64,000 nt of DNA, taken from Sabellastarte sp. h YS-2021. Lineage: Eukaryota; Annelida; Polychaeta; Sabellida; Sabellidae. The stretch's first letter is position 1. Each line of letters starts with the position of its first letter. The notes under the pieces were generated by a model. That model was not told the DNA's origin. It was given only the letters and a program-made list of their open reading frames with translations, and did not search any database. A program made the position numbers and the translations under genes. Positions 1 through 11,700 of the stretch are shown here, one piece after another. The stretch lies in assembly GCA_964017235.1 (NCBI GenBank), contig OZ024928.1, forward strand, positions 82,393,566 through 82,457,565, written 5' to 3'.

Positions 1-840
1 TTTCCGGACTCTAACTCGAAAACGGTTTGTCCAATCAAATTCAAACTTGACAGGGAGATAGATCACCATCATAGCTAGGTTCCTTTCGAAATTGGTGTAA
101 TTCTGTCTCTTCGTTTGTCTGTTTTTCTTTGTCAGTTTGTCCGTCAACATTTCCGTTTCCGGACTCTGACTCGAAAACGGTTTGTCCAATCGAATTCAAA
201 CTTGACAGGGAGATAGATCACCATCATTGCTAGGTTCCTTTCGATATTGGTGTAATTCCGTCTGTTCGTTTGTCCGTCAACATTTCTGTTTCCGGACTCT
301 AACTTGAAAATGCTTTGTCTAATTGAATTCAAACTTGACAGGGAGATAGATCACCATCATAGCTAGGTTCCTTTCGATATTGGTGTAATTCCGTCCGTTC
401 GTTTGTCCGTTTTTAGTCTGTTTGTCTGTCCATCAACATTTCTGTTTCCGGACTCTAACTTGAAAATGCTTTGTCCAGTCGAATTCAAACTTGACAGGGA
501 GATAGATCACCATCATAGCTAGGTTCCTTTCAAAATTGGTGTAATTCCATCCATTTTTTGTCCGTTTGTCTGTCCGTCAACATTTCCGTTTCCGAACTCT
601 AGCTCAAAAACGCTTTGTCCAATCGAATTCAAACTTGACAGGGAGATAGATCACCATCATTGCTAGGCTCCTTTCGAAATTGGTGTAATTCCATATGTTC
701 GTTTGTCTGTCCGTCAACATTTCCGTTTCCGGACTCTAGCTCAAAAACGCTTTGTCCAATCGAATTCAAACTTGACAGGGAGATAGATCACCATCATAGC
801 TAAGTTGCTTTTGAAATTGGTGTAATTCTGTCCTTTCGTT
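1..840. repeat. Minisatellite, units of about 130-155 bp
   Basis: At least six tandem copies of a unit containing TTTCCGGACTCTAACT, then CTTGACAGGGAGATAGATCA and TTGGTGTAATTC, with variable-length TTTGTCCG-type linkers. Copies differ by scattered substitutions. The array is cut by the left edge of the window. Confidence 0.9.
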
Positions 841-1499
841 TGTCCATTTATAGCATAGATACAATTATGTAACCTAGATTACAAGTATTACATTTCTTAG
901 CACGCCTAACACATTCACCTTAACTGGGTGACCTAACATTTCTTTCTTTGTTTCTAAATTTAATTACAGCAGTCGCTAACCTTATTGCTGCTTGCGCAAC
1001 CCGCCTTTTGGGACATCTTTGACCCTCTTGTTTTGACTTTTAGCCTTACCATAGTGACCTTGACCTTCAAAACCTTGTCCAGGCTATGGAAAGCATAAGG
1101 TGTTGGAAATAGATACTTGATAGTAGATTGGTTGGTGGTTGTAGATGTCCAACGTCATAGTTTGAAAAGCAAGACTTTTTGTTTAGTTTAAGAAGAGTTA
1201 AAAATGAATAAATGTAGTTTAGTATAAAACAACAGGGATATAAAAATTTGGCAGAGTTGAAATGGGGTAATAAAATTGAATGTTTTAATAATAGAAGATC
1301 ACATAATATATGATGAGCTTATCTGCCACAGAAGATGCTGCATTACTTTATCTTTTTTCATTTTTTAATAACTTTTGTATTAAATCCCCAATGAACATAG
1401 AAATCGGATTCAAAGTCAGATTTACAGTGAGAGTTTTCTAACCAGAAACCAGACAAAGATGCTTGATATGCTGTAATTGGGATGACTTAACCTGAGGTT
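841..1499. other. Non-coding; includes a fragment of the 12.8-14.1 kb repeat family
   Basis: No exon is recognised. Bases about 1000-1160 (TGACCTTGACCTTCAAAACC, CTTGTCCAGGCTAT and the following sequence) match, in opposite orientation, the unit of the tandem array at 12770-14130. The rest is AT-rich unique-looking sequence. Confidence 0.5.
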
Positions 1500-1690
1500 T
1501 GGCCAAATATAATAGGAAAACGTCCCGAATGACATATACAGAAAAAATATATCACGAATGAAGATAACAATATTATACGAGTGCATAGCACGAGTATTAT
1601 ATTGTTAATCTTCATGAGTGATATATTTTTCTGTATATGTCTGATGAGGGATGTTTTACTTTTATTATCCACCATTTTGTGTGATTTATG
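1500..1690. mobile_element. Palindromic MITE, family M1
   Basis: Arms of about 65-70 bp form a near-perfect inverted repeat around GTGCATAGCAC. The core arm contains ACATATACAGAAAAA and its complement. Related copies lie at 17478-17620 (one arm) and 20074-20220 (both ends), so this is a dispersed family. No transposase is present. Confidence 0.7.
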
Positions 1691-2309
1691 GGTCAAATGA
1701 TATGAATATTTAATGAGAAAATGTGAAACAGACTGTCAAAAAGCACGAGCAACACTGAATATAAAACTTCAATCTTTACCTTGCAATATCTCAGTCATTT
1801 CTGCATGGATATTTATGCAACATACATGAACAGAAGCGCTAGAATAGCACCTTTCTAATGATATATTATACATATTTTTAAGTTACATACTTTCCGAGAT
1901 ATTGTTGAAAAACCGGAAGTTAATCAAACTCAATATCCATAGTACCGGGGCGCCGGTGTATACAAAAAAAATACATCCTGGTCTGTATTTCCCCGTATTT
2001 AGGGTAAATACGTCGCGTGGTAGATAATAAAACATGGTATCAAAAAAGGAAATTAATGTGTATATTGTGAGCTTTTGGTTTGCACCTGGCCAAACTCACT
2101 CTGTGAAAGAGGAATTGAGTTCATAAAATAACTTACCTGTTATTTTACCTGCTTATTAACAAAGTGGCTATTCAAACCCCATGAAGCAGAAACTCAAGGG
2201 ATCTCATAAATATTTCTAATTGGCTAGGAAATTCTGGATTAAAGGATTAAACTTCCAATTACAATAATGAAAAACTTTTCAGAATTCAGAAGTAGCATAT
2301 CAGATATCA

Positions 2310-2679
2310 GGGCCAGTTTCATGAAGCCTCATTAAGATAAAGGTCACCTTAAATTTAAGGATTTCCTTGAATTTCACCCTCCTTTAAAATCTCTCAGTTT
2401 CACAAAGCCTCCTTCCTTAAAAGAGACCTTAAAAACTCCCTTAAATTTCAAGGAAGCTAAGGACCTACCTTAAATTTAAGGAAGTGTTCTTCAAAGAATG
2501 TTTAATAATTTCAAAGGACATTTGCTTCCTCCTTAAGTTTCAGGGATAACCTTTTGGTAAGCAGAGTTAAAGGAGGCTTTGTGAAATTGAAATTTAAGGT
2601 GGCCTTACCAAAGCAAAAAAAATGACCTTCCTTTACTAAAGGAGGTTCTTTCTAAAGGAGGCTTCGTGAAACTGGCCCC
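2310..2679. mobile_element. TIR element (MITE) with GGGCCAGTTTCATGAAGCCTC-type ends
   Basis: The left end GGGCCAGTTTCATGAAGCC and the right end GGCTTCGTGAAACTGGCCC are inverted copies with one mismatch. The interior repeats short AAGG/CCTT-rich words such as CCTTAAATTTAAGG. It is non-autonomous. No clear target duplication is visible. It lies just upstream of the first visible exon of the helical-repeat gene. Confidence 0.75.
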
Positions 2680-2757
2680 AGTTACTAATTTCCTTTTCTT
2701 AGTTACTCAATTTATCATGTTATTGTATCAATTTACAGTCTTGTAAACTTTTCTCAG

Positions 2758-5700
2758 TTTTCCAGTTCAGCGAGAAAATTGTTGGATTTAATTGAATCAA
2801 GCGGATTGGATCTCTCAGATTGTTCTGAATATAAAGCTTTAGCACAACGGCTTGAAGAAGATAACCTGTGAGTATGTCTTGTATTTTTTTTAACTGTTGT
2901 TGAATCTAATTCTGATTCTAATTGAGCTTTTGTCAGCTTAATCTCTCACAAAGACAGAATCTAAGGGTCACAGCTAGGGTAGGTATGCTTTTAAAAAAAA
3001 AAAAGATTTCAAGTATCGTCTAAGGAAGCAAAGACAAGAAAGGGGAATCCAATTGCTCCTAACACAAAATTAACATGTAATATCTGGGTGATCATTCAAT
3101 TCTGTAAACTTATTAGTGTATTTTGATTCACATGGTTGATTCATATGGTTACCAAGATGACCTGGCTCAATATGACCCATTTGAAACAAGGTCACATAAG
3201 AATATACAGATATTTTAAGATTCTGTAACAGCTGCCTTGTTTACCATTTATTTCTTGCAGCCTTGCAGTAGTGTGCACTAAGTGCTTTTGTTTTTGTAAT
3301 AAAATTTGCGTTTTTCCTTTTTCAGGTTTTTTTCTGAGAGCCTTATATTGACTGACAAGATTGACTTACTGACAGCAGGGTAATTGGAATGGCCAGTGAC
3401 CTAATTGATTCAAATATCTAATTTACTTTAAGGGAAAATGTTCTTAGCTGAGTTTTGCTTAAAATTGTTTGATTGTTCATAGAATATTTTTAAATACTTC
3501 TCTCCATTTATTCTCCAATTTTCACAATTGCAACAGGCAGGAAGGCAGTGGGATTGGCAAACTACTACCATCATCAACTGAAACACCGAAGTCTGGTGGT
3601 AAGAATGAGATGCCAGTTATTTAAAGTAATGTTAAATATTAGCATAATAAAACCCTTTTAAATTGAATCACGAGAAACTGAAATTGTAGTTCTAGCATTG
3701 TCACCGAAACAGGGAACATTTCAATGCTAAGGCATTCTAAAGATCTATATCGAGCAAATTTACAGGAAGCATTCGTATCTAATTGTCATAACATGAAAGC
3801 AGCTAAATGATTTCTTTCTTGATAAATATATATTTCAAAATGTTCATTAAAATAATAAAATTAGGTAAAGTGTCAAGTAATAATTAATCGTGAGTCAGAA
3901 AATATAAGATGTGTCAACCCCAATATTATTAGTTTACCAATATTTTTTTGTAAATAGAATCAATGTCTGGGTTGTGTTTATCAAATGCATAAACTTGACC
4001 TTTTGACCTTGCTGAAGGTCACATGACCAAAAAGGCAAGTGCATGTAGTCACATGTACATATTTGTGATATAGATAGTTTAATAATTTCAATCAAAAATT
4101 AAAACAATGGCAAAAAGAGGTATTTAAAGTCACATGTGTGTATATGTGTTACATCGTGTATGATCATAAGTTAAACATTTATAATGCTCTGTAGAGTTAT
4201 TGTTCTTCTACATTGAAAAGTATCAAATCTACAGTTATTTAGAAACAGCATTGGGATCAATGTTCTTTGTACTTGAATGCATTTCTATAAAGTTTTGAAA
4301 TGTATTTAAGTATATTTTTAACCCCAGCCCATAAAGGCTGGTATTATAGTCATCCCTTGCGCTGTCCAGACAGCAGTGGTGGGCATAAAGCTTGTAGGTG
4401 TTCTACAGCCTAAATCCATACATGGATTTTCACCAAATTTTCTGGATATGTTTACCCCAAGAGGATCTAGAGTACATCAGGTTTTGAAGAGGTGTCTGGC
4501 AACAACTGTTGCCATGGCAACACTTTAAAGATTTTTGGGTATTTAAGTTTGTGGCTGTATACTTGTATTAAACTTCTTAATTAAAGAAGGGGCACTATTA
4601 AACCGATGTTACTACAGTTTGCATTTCTATCTCCCGCTGGTAAATGTTGTTTATCTCGAAAACCATAAGAGATAGAGCGATTTTGTGCAATTTTTGGACC
4701 ATCAGGATACTAAGGAGTACTCCTGTAGGACCTCTAATAAATTATGACTTTTCCGAATTTTGGCCACCATCTTGAATTTTGGTTGAAATGGAAAATGTCA
4801 TTTATCTTACAAACCATAAGAGATAGCGCGATTTTAGGCAAATTTTGGACCTCTGGGTACACTACTCCTCTATGACCTCAGAATAATTATGACTTTTCCA
4901 AATTTCAGCTGCCATTTAGAATTCTGGCGGAAATGGAAAATGTCATGTATCCTGAAAACTGTAACAGATCAATTTTGGGCATAAGTTGCCCCCACTAGAT
5001 AATAAGGACTATTTTTTAATGTCTGAACAATTTAGAATTTTCTTTCATCTGCCATCTTGAAAAATGCCATGTATCTTCAAAACCATGTTACTTGTCTTTT
5101 TCCGGTGGATATATCTTGCATCTGGCCACAGATGGGTCTTTGATCTAGTTACTATAGTATTTTGTAAAACTATATATTTCTTGTCTTTTATATTATAACC
5201 AAAGCACACAACCTTATATAATTTAAATGGTTATATATTTAATGTGTGAACTAGTTGGTGAATCTTATTTTAATCTTATTCTCAATTTAAAGTGTTACTT
5301 CTGTTCTGAAATTTCAAATAAAATTAATACACAAAGACTACAATGGTGTTTTTTTTTTGTTGATTTGTTAGGCCAGAAGGAAACCACTGCACAGACTCAA
5401 GAAATGTATGCAAAATATGACAAGGAAAACCTGGAACAAAGTGAAAAAACCAAAAATGTTAGTTATATACCCAGATGAAAAGTCAGGGATATACTGGAAT
5501 CACCCTTGTTGTGCTGCTGCCATACATCTTGACTTGTGTGCATGATAACACTAAAAACATTGCACAGATTTAATTCAAACTGGGCATACACTTGTATTTG
5601 TGCCAAAAGTTGAACACTATCTTAAGGTGACCTTAAACTCCAAACCTTTAGGTCAGTAATGACCTTTTTGCTACTTTTAAGCCCTGTATATCTCAAACTA

Positions 5701-8700
5701 TATGGCTCATGCAAGCATAACTCCCATCTGGGAATATATTAATATATTGTTTTTAAATTTGCTGAAAATCAAGGCTTTAAATTAATGTTTAACCTGTGTA
5801 TGAGCCCCATAAACACCCTTCACTTGGACTGTTTCTACATTTTTCACACATTTTGCCTTGTGATATTGAAATGAAAAGTCTGACCAATCTCAAATTGTAC
5901 TACAAATAATTTCTGTATATGTGATTGTTGTGTAAAATTTCAGTTTTATAGCTTTAATTTAAAGTCACCATAAGGTCTCTAAAATGCACACAAGGATCCA
6001 ATTTATTAACTTTTTGCCAATTTAGTTCCTGTAGCTCTCGAAGTATGTGGCTCATCCAGATATGATCTAATCAGGGAATATATTAATATGTAATTTTTTA
6101 CATGTGCCCCCTAGGATATCAATCCTTTAAGTTGGCATTTAACCTGTGTATGAGGAATGACTTACTAGTAACTGGCAAGACCAACACAAAAAATTTGTTT
6201 GTACAATATTAAATAAAAAGTACACGTGACTCCAAAAGAATCAGCTTTTGTGGTTTTTAAATATTTCCTTTATTATTGCAGTTTACTTTTAAAATGTATA
6301 AAAAAGTGTTTGTAAGCATGCTGTAAAGGTCTTAAATTGAATCAGATTTAAGCACAATCTGGAAGAAATTTCTTTGTAAAATTTTGGAGGTATATTCACA
6401 ATCTGTAGAGTGAAGTAATCAAAAACTTTCTCATAACAAAACATAAAACTTGCCATTAAGCACTGATTCATATCTTTGAAAATTTATTTACAATATTGTT
6501 TAGACAAATCAGCTTGTGAGTGACCACATGATGGTAGGAGAAGCTTTGAAGACAAAAGATATTAAACAAATCAACATGGTTTTAGCAAAGTAAGTTATTA
6601 AGCGTCCCGCAAGGGACGCTTGTTTGCGTATGGGAGAGCTTCTGGCTCCGCCGGCTCCGCCGGCTTCTGCGGCTCCGCCGGCTCCGCATTTTGTTTTTCT
6701 TATAACTCTGTAACCGTTAGGCGGATTCTTTTCAAATTTGGCAGGTTTAGGCAGTAGCCTTGGGGAATTTTTTTGAATATGCTGCAGTGACATTTCAACC
6801 AATCAGAGAGGTCACATGACCAAAAATGTCTTTTTTTCGATGGGGAAGCTTGTCCGGATGATAACTTGAAAGGAATTTTATCAATTCACCTGAAACTTGG
6901 CAAATACATTCATTCTATTAAAATCTGGAAATCATTAGATTTTGGCATTGATTGGTCAAGAAATGGCCGAGTAATTAATGATTAATTAATCATTACGAAT
7001 TTTCCAAATAAGGAAAACACAAAAATGCTTATATCTCGAAAACCGTGCTAGATAGAGCGATTTCGACGAAATTTTTGACCCGCAGGGTATATCTGCGGAG
7101 TAGTTTTCCCAATTTTCAAAAAAATTTTATCTCGCCCAAAATGGCGGCCATTTTGAATTTTCGAAATTTTCGCAAAAATTGCAAAACACAAAAATGCTTA
7201 TATCTCAAAAACCGTGCTAGATAGAGCAATTTCGACAAAATTTTTGACCCGCAGGATATCTCTGCGGAGTACTTTTCCCAATTTTCAAAAAATTTTTGTC
7301 TCGCCAAAAATGCCGGCCATTTTGAATTTTCGAATTTTTCGCAAAAATTGCAAAACATAAAAATGCTTATATCTCGAAAACCCTGCAAGATAGAGCGATT
7401 TCGACGGAATTTTTGACCCACAGGGTATATCTGCAGAGTAGCCATGCCAATTTTCAACAAAATTTTATCTCGCCAAAAATGGCGGCCATTTTGAATTTTT
7501 GAATTTTTCGCAAAAATTGCAAAACATAGAAATACTTATATCTCGAAAACCCTGCTAGATAGAGCGAATTCGACGAAATTTTTGACCTGCAGGGTATCTC
7601 TGCAGAGTAGCCATGCCAATTTTCAGACAAAAAATTTCTCACAAAAAATGGCGGCCATTTTGAATTTTCGAATTTTTCGCAAAATTGCAAAACACAAAAA
7701 TGCTTATATCTCGAAAACCGTGCTAGATGGAGCGATTTCAACGAAATTTTTGACCCATAGGGTATCTCTGCAGAGTAGCCATGCCAATTTTCAAAAAAAA
7801 ATTGTCTTGCCAAAAATGGCGGCCATTTTGAATTTTCGAATTTTTGCGCAAAAATTGCAAAACACAAAAATGCTAATATTTCGAAAACCGTGCTACATAG
7901 AGCGATTTCGACGAAATTTTTTATCTTCAGGGTATCTCTGCAGAGCAGCTATCCCAAAGAGCTTTCATTTGGTGAAGTTTCAGACCCATAGCTAATTGCT
8001 CACCTACTCAAAAAGAGTAAATGCGAATTACCTCTAAAAGTATTGCAGATGGCCAATTTTTCTCAAATAACTCATTCACCTACTTTTGGAAGAGCTTTCA
8101 CTTGGTGAAGTTTCAGACCCGTAGCTAATTACTCACCTACTCAAAATGAGTAAATGCTAATTATCTCAAAAACTATTGCGGATACCCAATTTTTATCAAA
8201 TAACTCATTCATGTACTTTTGGGAGAGCTTTCACATGGTGAAGTTTCAGACCCGTAGATGATTACTCATCTACTCAAAATGAGTAAATGCGAATTATCTC
8301 TTAAAAGTATTGCAGATAGCCAATTTTTCTCAAATAACTCATTCACCTACTTTTGGGAGAGCTTTCACTTGGTGAAGTTTCAGACCCATAGCTAATTACT
8401 CACCTACTCAAAATGAGTAAATGCGAATTATCTCTAAAAGTATTGCAGATAGCCAATTTTTCTCAAATAACTCATTCACCTACTTTTGGGAGAGCTTTCA
8501 CTTGGTGAAGTTTCAGACCCATAGCTAATTACTCACCTACTCAAAATGAGTAAATGCGAATTATCTCTCAAAGTATTGCAGATAGCCAATTTTTGTTAAA
8601 TTAATCATTCACCTACTTTTGGGAGAGCTTTCACTTGGTGAAGTTTCAGACCCATAGCTAATTACTGACCTACTCAAAATGAGTAAATGCGATTTATCTC

Positions 8701-11700
8701 TAAAAGTATTGCAGATAGCCAATTTTTCTCAAATAACTCATTCACCTACTTTTGGGAGAGCTTTCACTCTGTGAAGTTTCAGACCCATAGCTAATTACAC
8801 ACCTACTCAAAATGAGTAAATGCGAATTATCTCTAAAAGTATTGCAGATAGCCAATTTTTCTCAAATAACTCATTCACCTACTTTTGGGAGAGCTTTCAC
8901 TTGGTGAAGTTTCAGACCCATAGCTAATTACTCACCTACTCAAAATGAGTAAATGCGATTTATCTCTAAAAGTATTGCAGATAGCCAATTTTTCTCAAAT
9001 AACTCATTCACCTACTTTTTGGAGAGCTTTCACTCTGTGAAGTTTCAGACCCATAGCTAATTACTCACCTACTCAAAATGAGTAAATGCGAATTATCTCT
9101 AAAAGTATTGCAGATAGCCAATTTTTCTCAAATAACTCATTCAACTACTATTGGCAGAGCTTTCACTTGGTGAAGTTTCAGACCCATAGATAATTACTCA
9201 CCTACTCAAAATGAGTAAATGCGAATTATCTCAAAAACTATTGCGGATACCCAATTTTTATCAAATAACTCATTCATGTACTTTTGGGAGAGCTTTCACA
9301 TGGTGAAGTTTCAGACCCGTAGATGATTACTCATCTACTCAAAATGAGTAAATGCGAATTATCTCTTAAAAGTATTGCAGATAGCCAATTTTTCTCAAAT
9401 AACTCATTCACCTACTTTTGGGAGAGCTTTCACTTGGTGAAGTTTCAGACCCATAGCTAATTACTCACCTACTCAAAATGAGTAAATGCGAATTATCTCT
9501 AAAAGTATTGCAGATAGCCAATTTTTCTCAAATAACTCATTCACCTACTTTTGGGAGAGCTTTCACTTGGTGAAGTTTCAGACCCATAGCTAATTACTCA
9601 CCTACTCAAAATGAGTAAATGCGAATTATCTCTAAAAGTATTGCAGATAGCCAATTTTTGTCAAATAACTCATTCACCTACTTTTGGGAGAGCTTTCACT
9701 TGGTGAAGTTTCAGACCCATAGATAATTATTCACCTACTCAAAATGAGTAAATATGAATTATCTATTAATAGTATTGCAGATAGCCAATTTTTCTCAAAT
9801 AACTCATTCACCTACTTTTGGAAGAGCTTTCACACACGAAAATGAAAAATTGTGAATATCTCAGAAAAGCTATTTCTTCTGCTTTAATGCTCGGCAGGAG
9901 ATACACACCGCGGCAGTGGTCTTGACAAAAAGCTTTGTCTCCCCAAAAATGGTGGCCATTTTGAATTTTCAAAGTTTTTCCAAAACACAAAAATGCTTAT
10001 ATCTCGAAAACCGTGCTATATGGAGCGAACTCAACAAAATTTTTGACCTGCTGGGTATCTCTGCAGAGTAGCCATGCCAATTTTCAAAATATTTTTGTCT
10101 CGCCAAATATAGCGGACATTTTTAATTTTTTTATTTTTTGCAAAACACAAAAATGCTTATACCTTGAAAACCGTGCTAGATAGAGCAGACTGCGCTGACT
10201 TTGGTTGCCACAACAGTATAAGGCTAGAAACGAAGCATTTTCTTAATACTTTAGCACTCACCTTTATATCCTTTTCGGGACGCTTTGTTTTTGCTATGCA
10301 AAAACATTATCTTTTTTTTTTGCGAGCGATCCTCTAGTTATATATTGCACATCTGACATTTTTGGTTTTTCTGCAAAGATGTATAGTATATGTCACAGTG
10401 GAAACTCCAATCCAGTGCCATTTCTAATTCCCCTAGTGGTAGTTCCAATTAGAACTACCACTAGTGCTACTTCCAATTGGAACTACCACTAGTGCCACTT
10501 CTAATTCCCCTAGTGCTGCTTCCAATTGGAACTACCACTAGTTGTCCTTCTAATTGGAAGCAGCACTAGGGGAGTTAGAAATAGCACTAGGGGAATTAGA
10601 AATGGCACTAAATCTTTGAAAGGTGTAATTTCTAAAATCATCAAATCAACATTTTTAAGACAACACTGCATCACAAACAAGTGAAGGTGCGAGAAATCCG
10701 GCTTGGAAGTGCTCTACAAAGTGTCATACCTCAAATATAAACATTTGTCAAAACAGAATATAGACATTAAAACTTGTGAACAGATATTCATATTGTATAT
10801 TTTTGTGCCAACCATGTTTAGTAGAATTACCTGTATTCTGTGACTTATTTTGTGTAAATAAACTGTGATATAAAACATTAAAACTTGTGAACAGACCTCA
10901 TATTGTGTATTGTATGTATTGTCATTTACTGTATGTAAATACTATATGTATTGTCATTTACTGTATGAATAAACAGTTATTTATCAATGAAGAACTTCTT
11001 CTTAAGGAAATCAAATCAAGAATCAGGGCTATTTCTAATTCCCCTAGTGGTAGTACCAGTTGGAACTACCACTAGTGCTACTTCTAATTGTTGTTTATCA
11101 GCAAAGGATTAGAAACTAGTGGTAGTTCCAATTGGAAGTAGCACTAGTGGAAGTTCCAATTGGAAGTACCACTAGGGGAATTAGAAATGGCACTGGATTG
11201 GAGTTTCCACTGTGACAAAAACATTGGAAACCATAAACCAGTAAATTGACGGGTAATGCAAGTAGTTACACAGTGACCATATTAAACCAATTGTTTCAGC
11301 CTTAGAAAGTGATTACATGTAAATGTCTTGTTAGTTATTCAAAGGGTAAGTTTTGTAAGATGTTATGACGGAGTGATCTTTGTGAACCTTGAAAAACTTG
11401 CTTTTGACCTGTTGTTTACTGGCATGTTCATGAGCTGTATTTCTGGGCCCGTATTCACGAAAGGTCTTAGACTTAGCCAGGTCATAGGCTTAAATCCAGT
11501 CTTAAAGTTAAGACTTTTGTCTCAGCTAAGTTTTGTCTTAAAACCGTGTTCACAAAGGGTGACTTAGCTAAGTCCAAGATTATCAAATAATCACAGTGGT
11601 TTTCTGTGTCATGTGACCTTTCTTTTCCATTTAAACTATACTATTGGTGACCTATATATCCTTCATTTAATGAATTTTATCTAAGGAAAAGTGCTGTTTT

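Larger units (their letters stand above)
6598..10337 (+). mobile_element. Helentron-like (Helitron2-type) non-autonomous element with two minisatellites
   Basis: The 5' end TTAAGCGTCCC forms a hairpin with GGGACGCTT (6600-6621). The 3' end has GGGACGCTT again (about 10277-10286), the perfect hairpin GTTTTTGC-TAT-GCAAAAAC (10287-10305) and terminal CTAG (10334-10337). The flanks read GTTA at the left and TTAT at the right, an A|T insertion. Related ends occur at 38133-39011 and 63624-64000. No Rep/helicase is encoded. It lies in intron 5 of the helical-repeat gene, 8 bases inside the splice donor. Confidence 0.75.

Noticed and set aside
7116-7995. Open frames of 114-137 codons on both strands
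   Set aside because: They run through minisatellite A, exist on both strands at once and repeat with the array period; they are by-products of the repeat.
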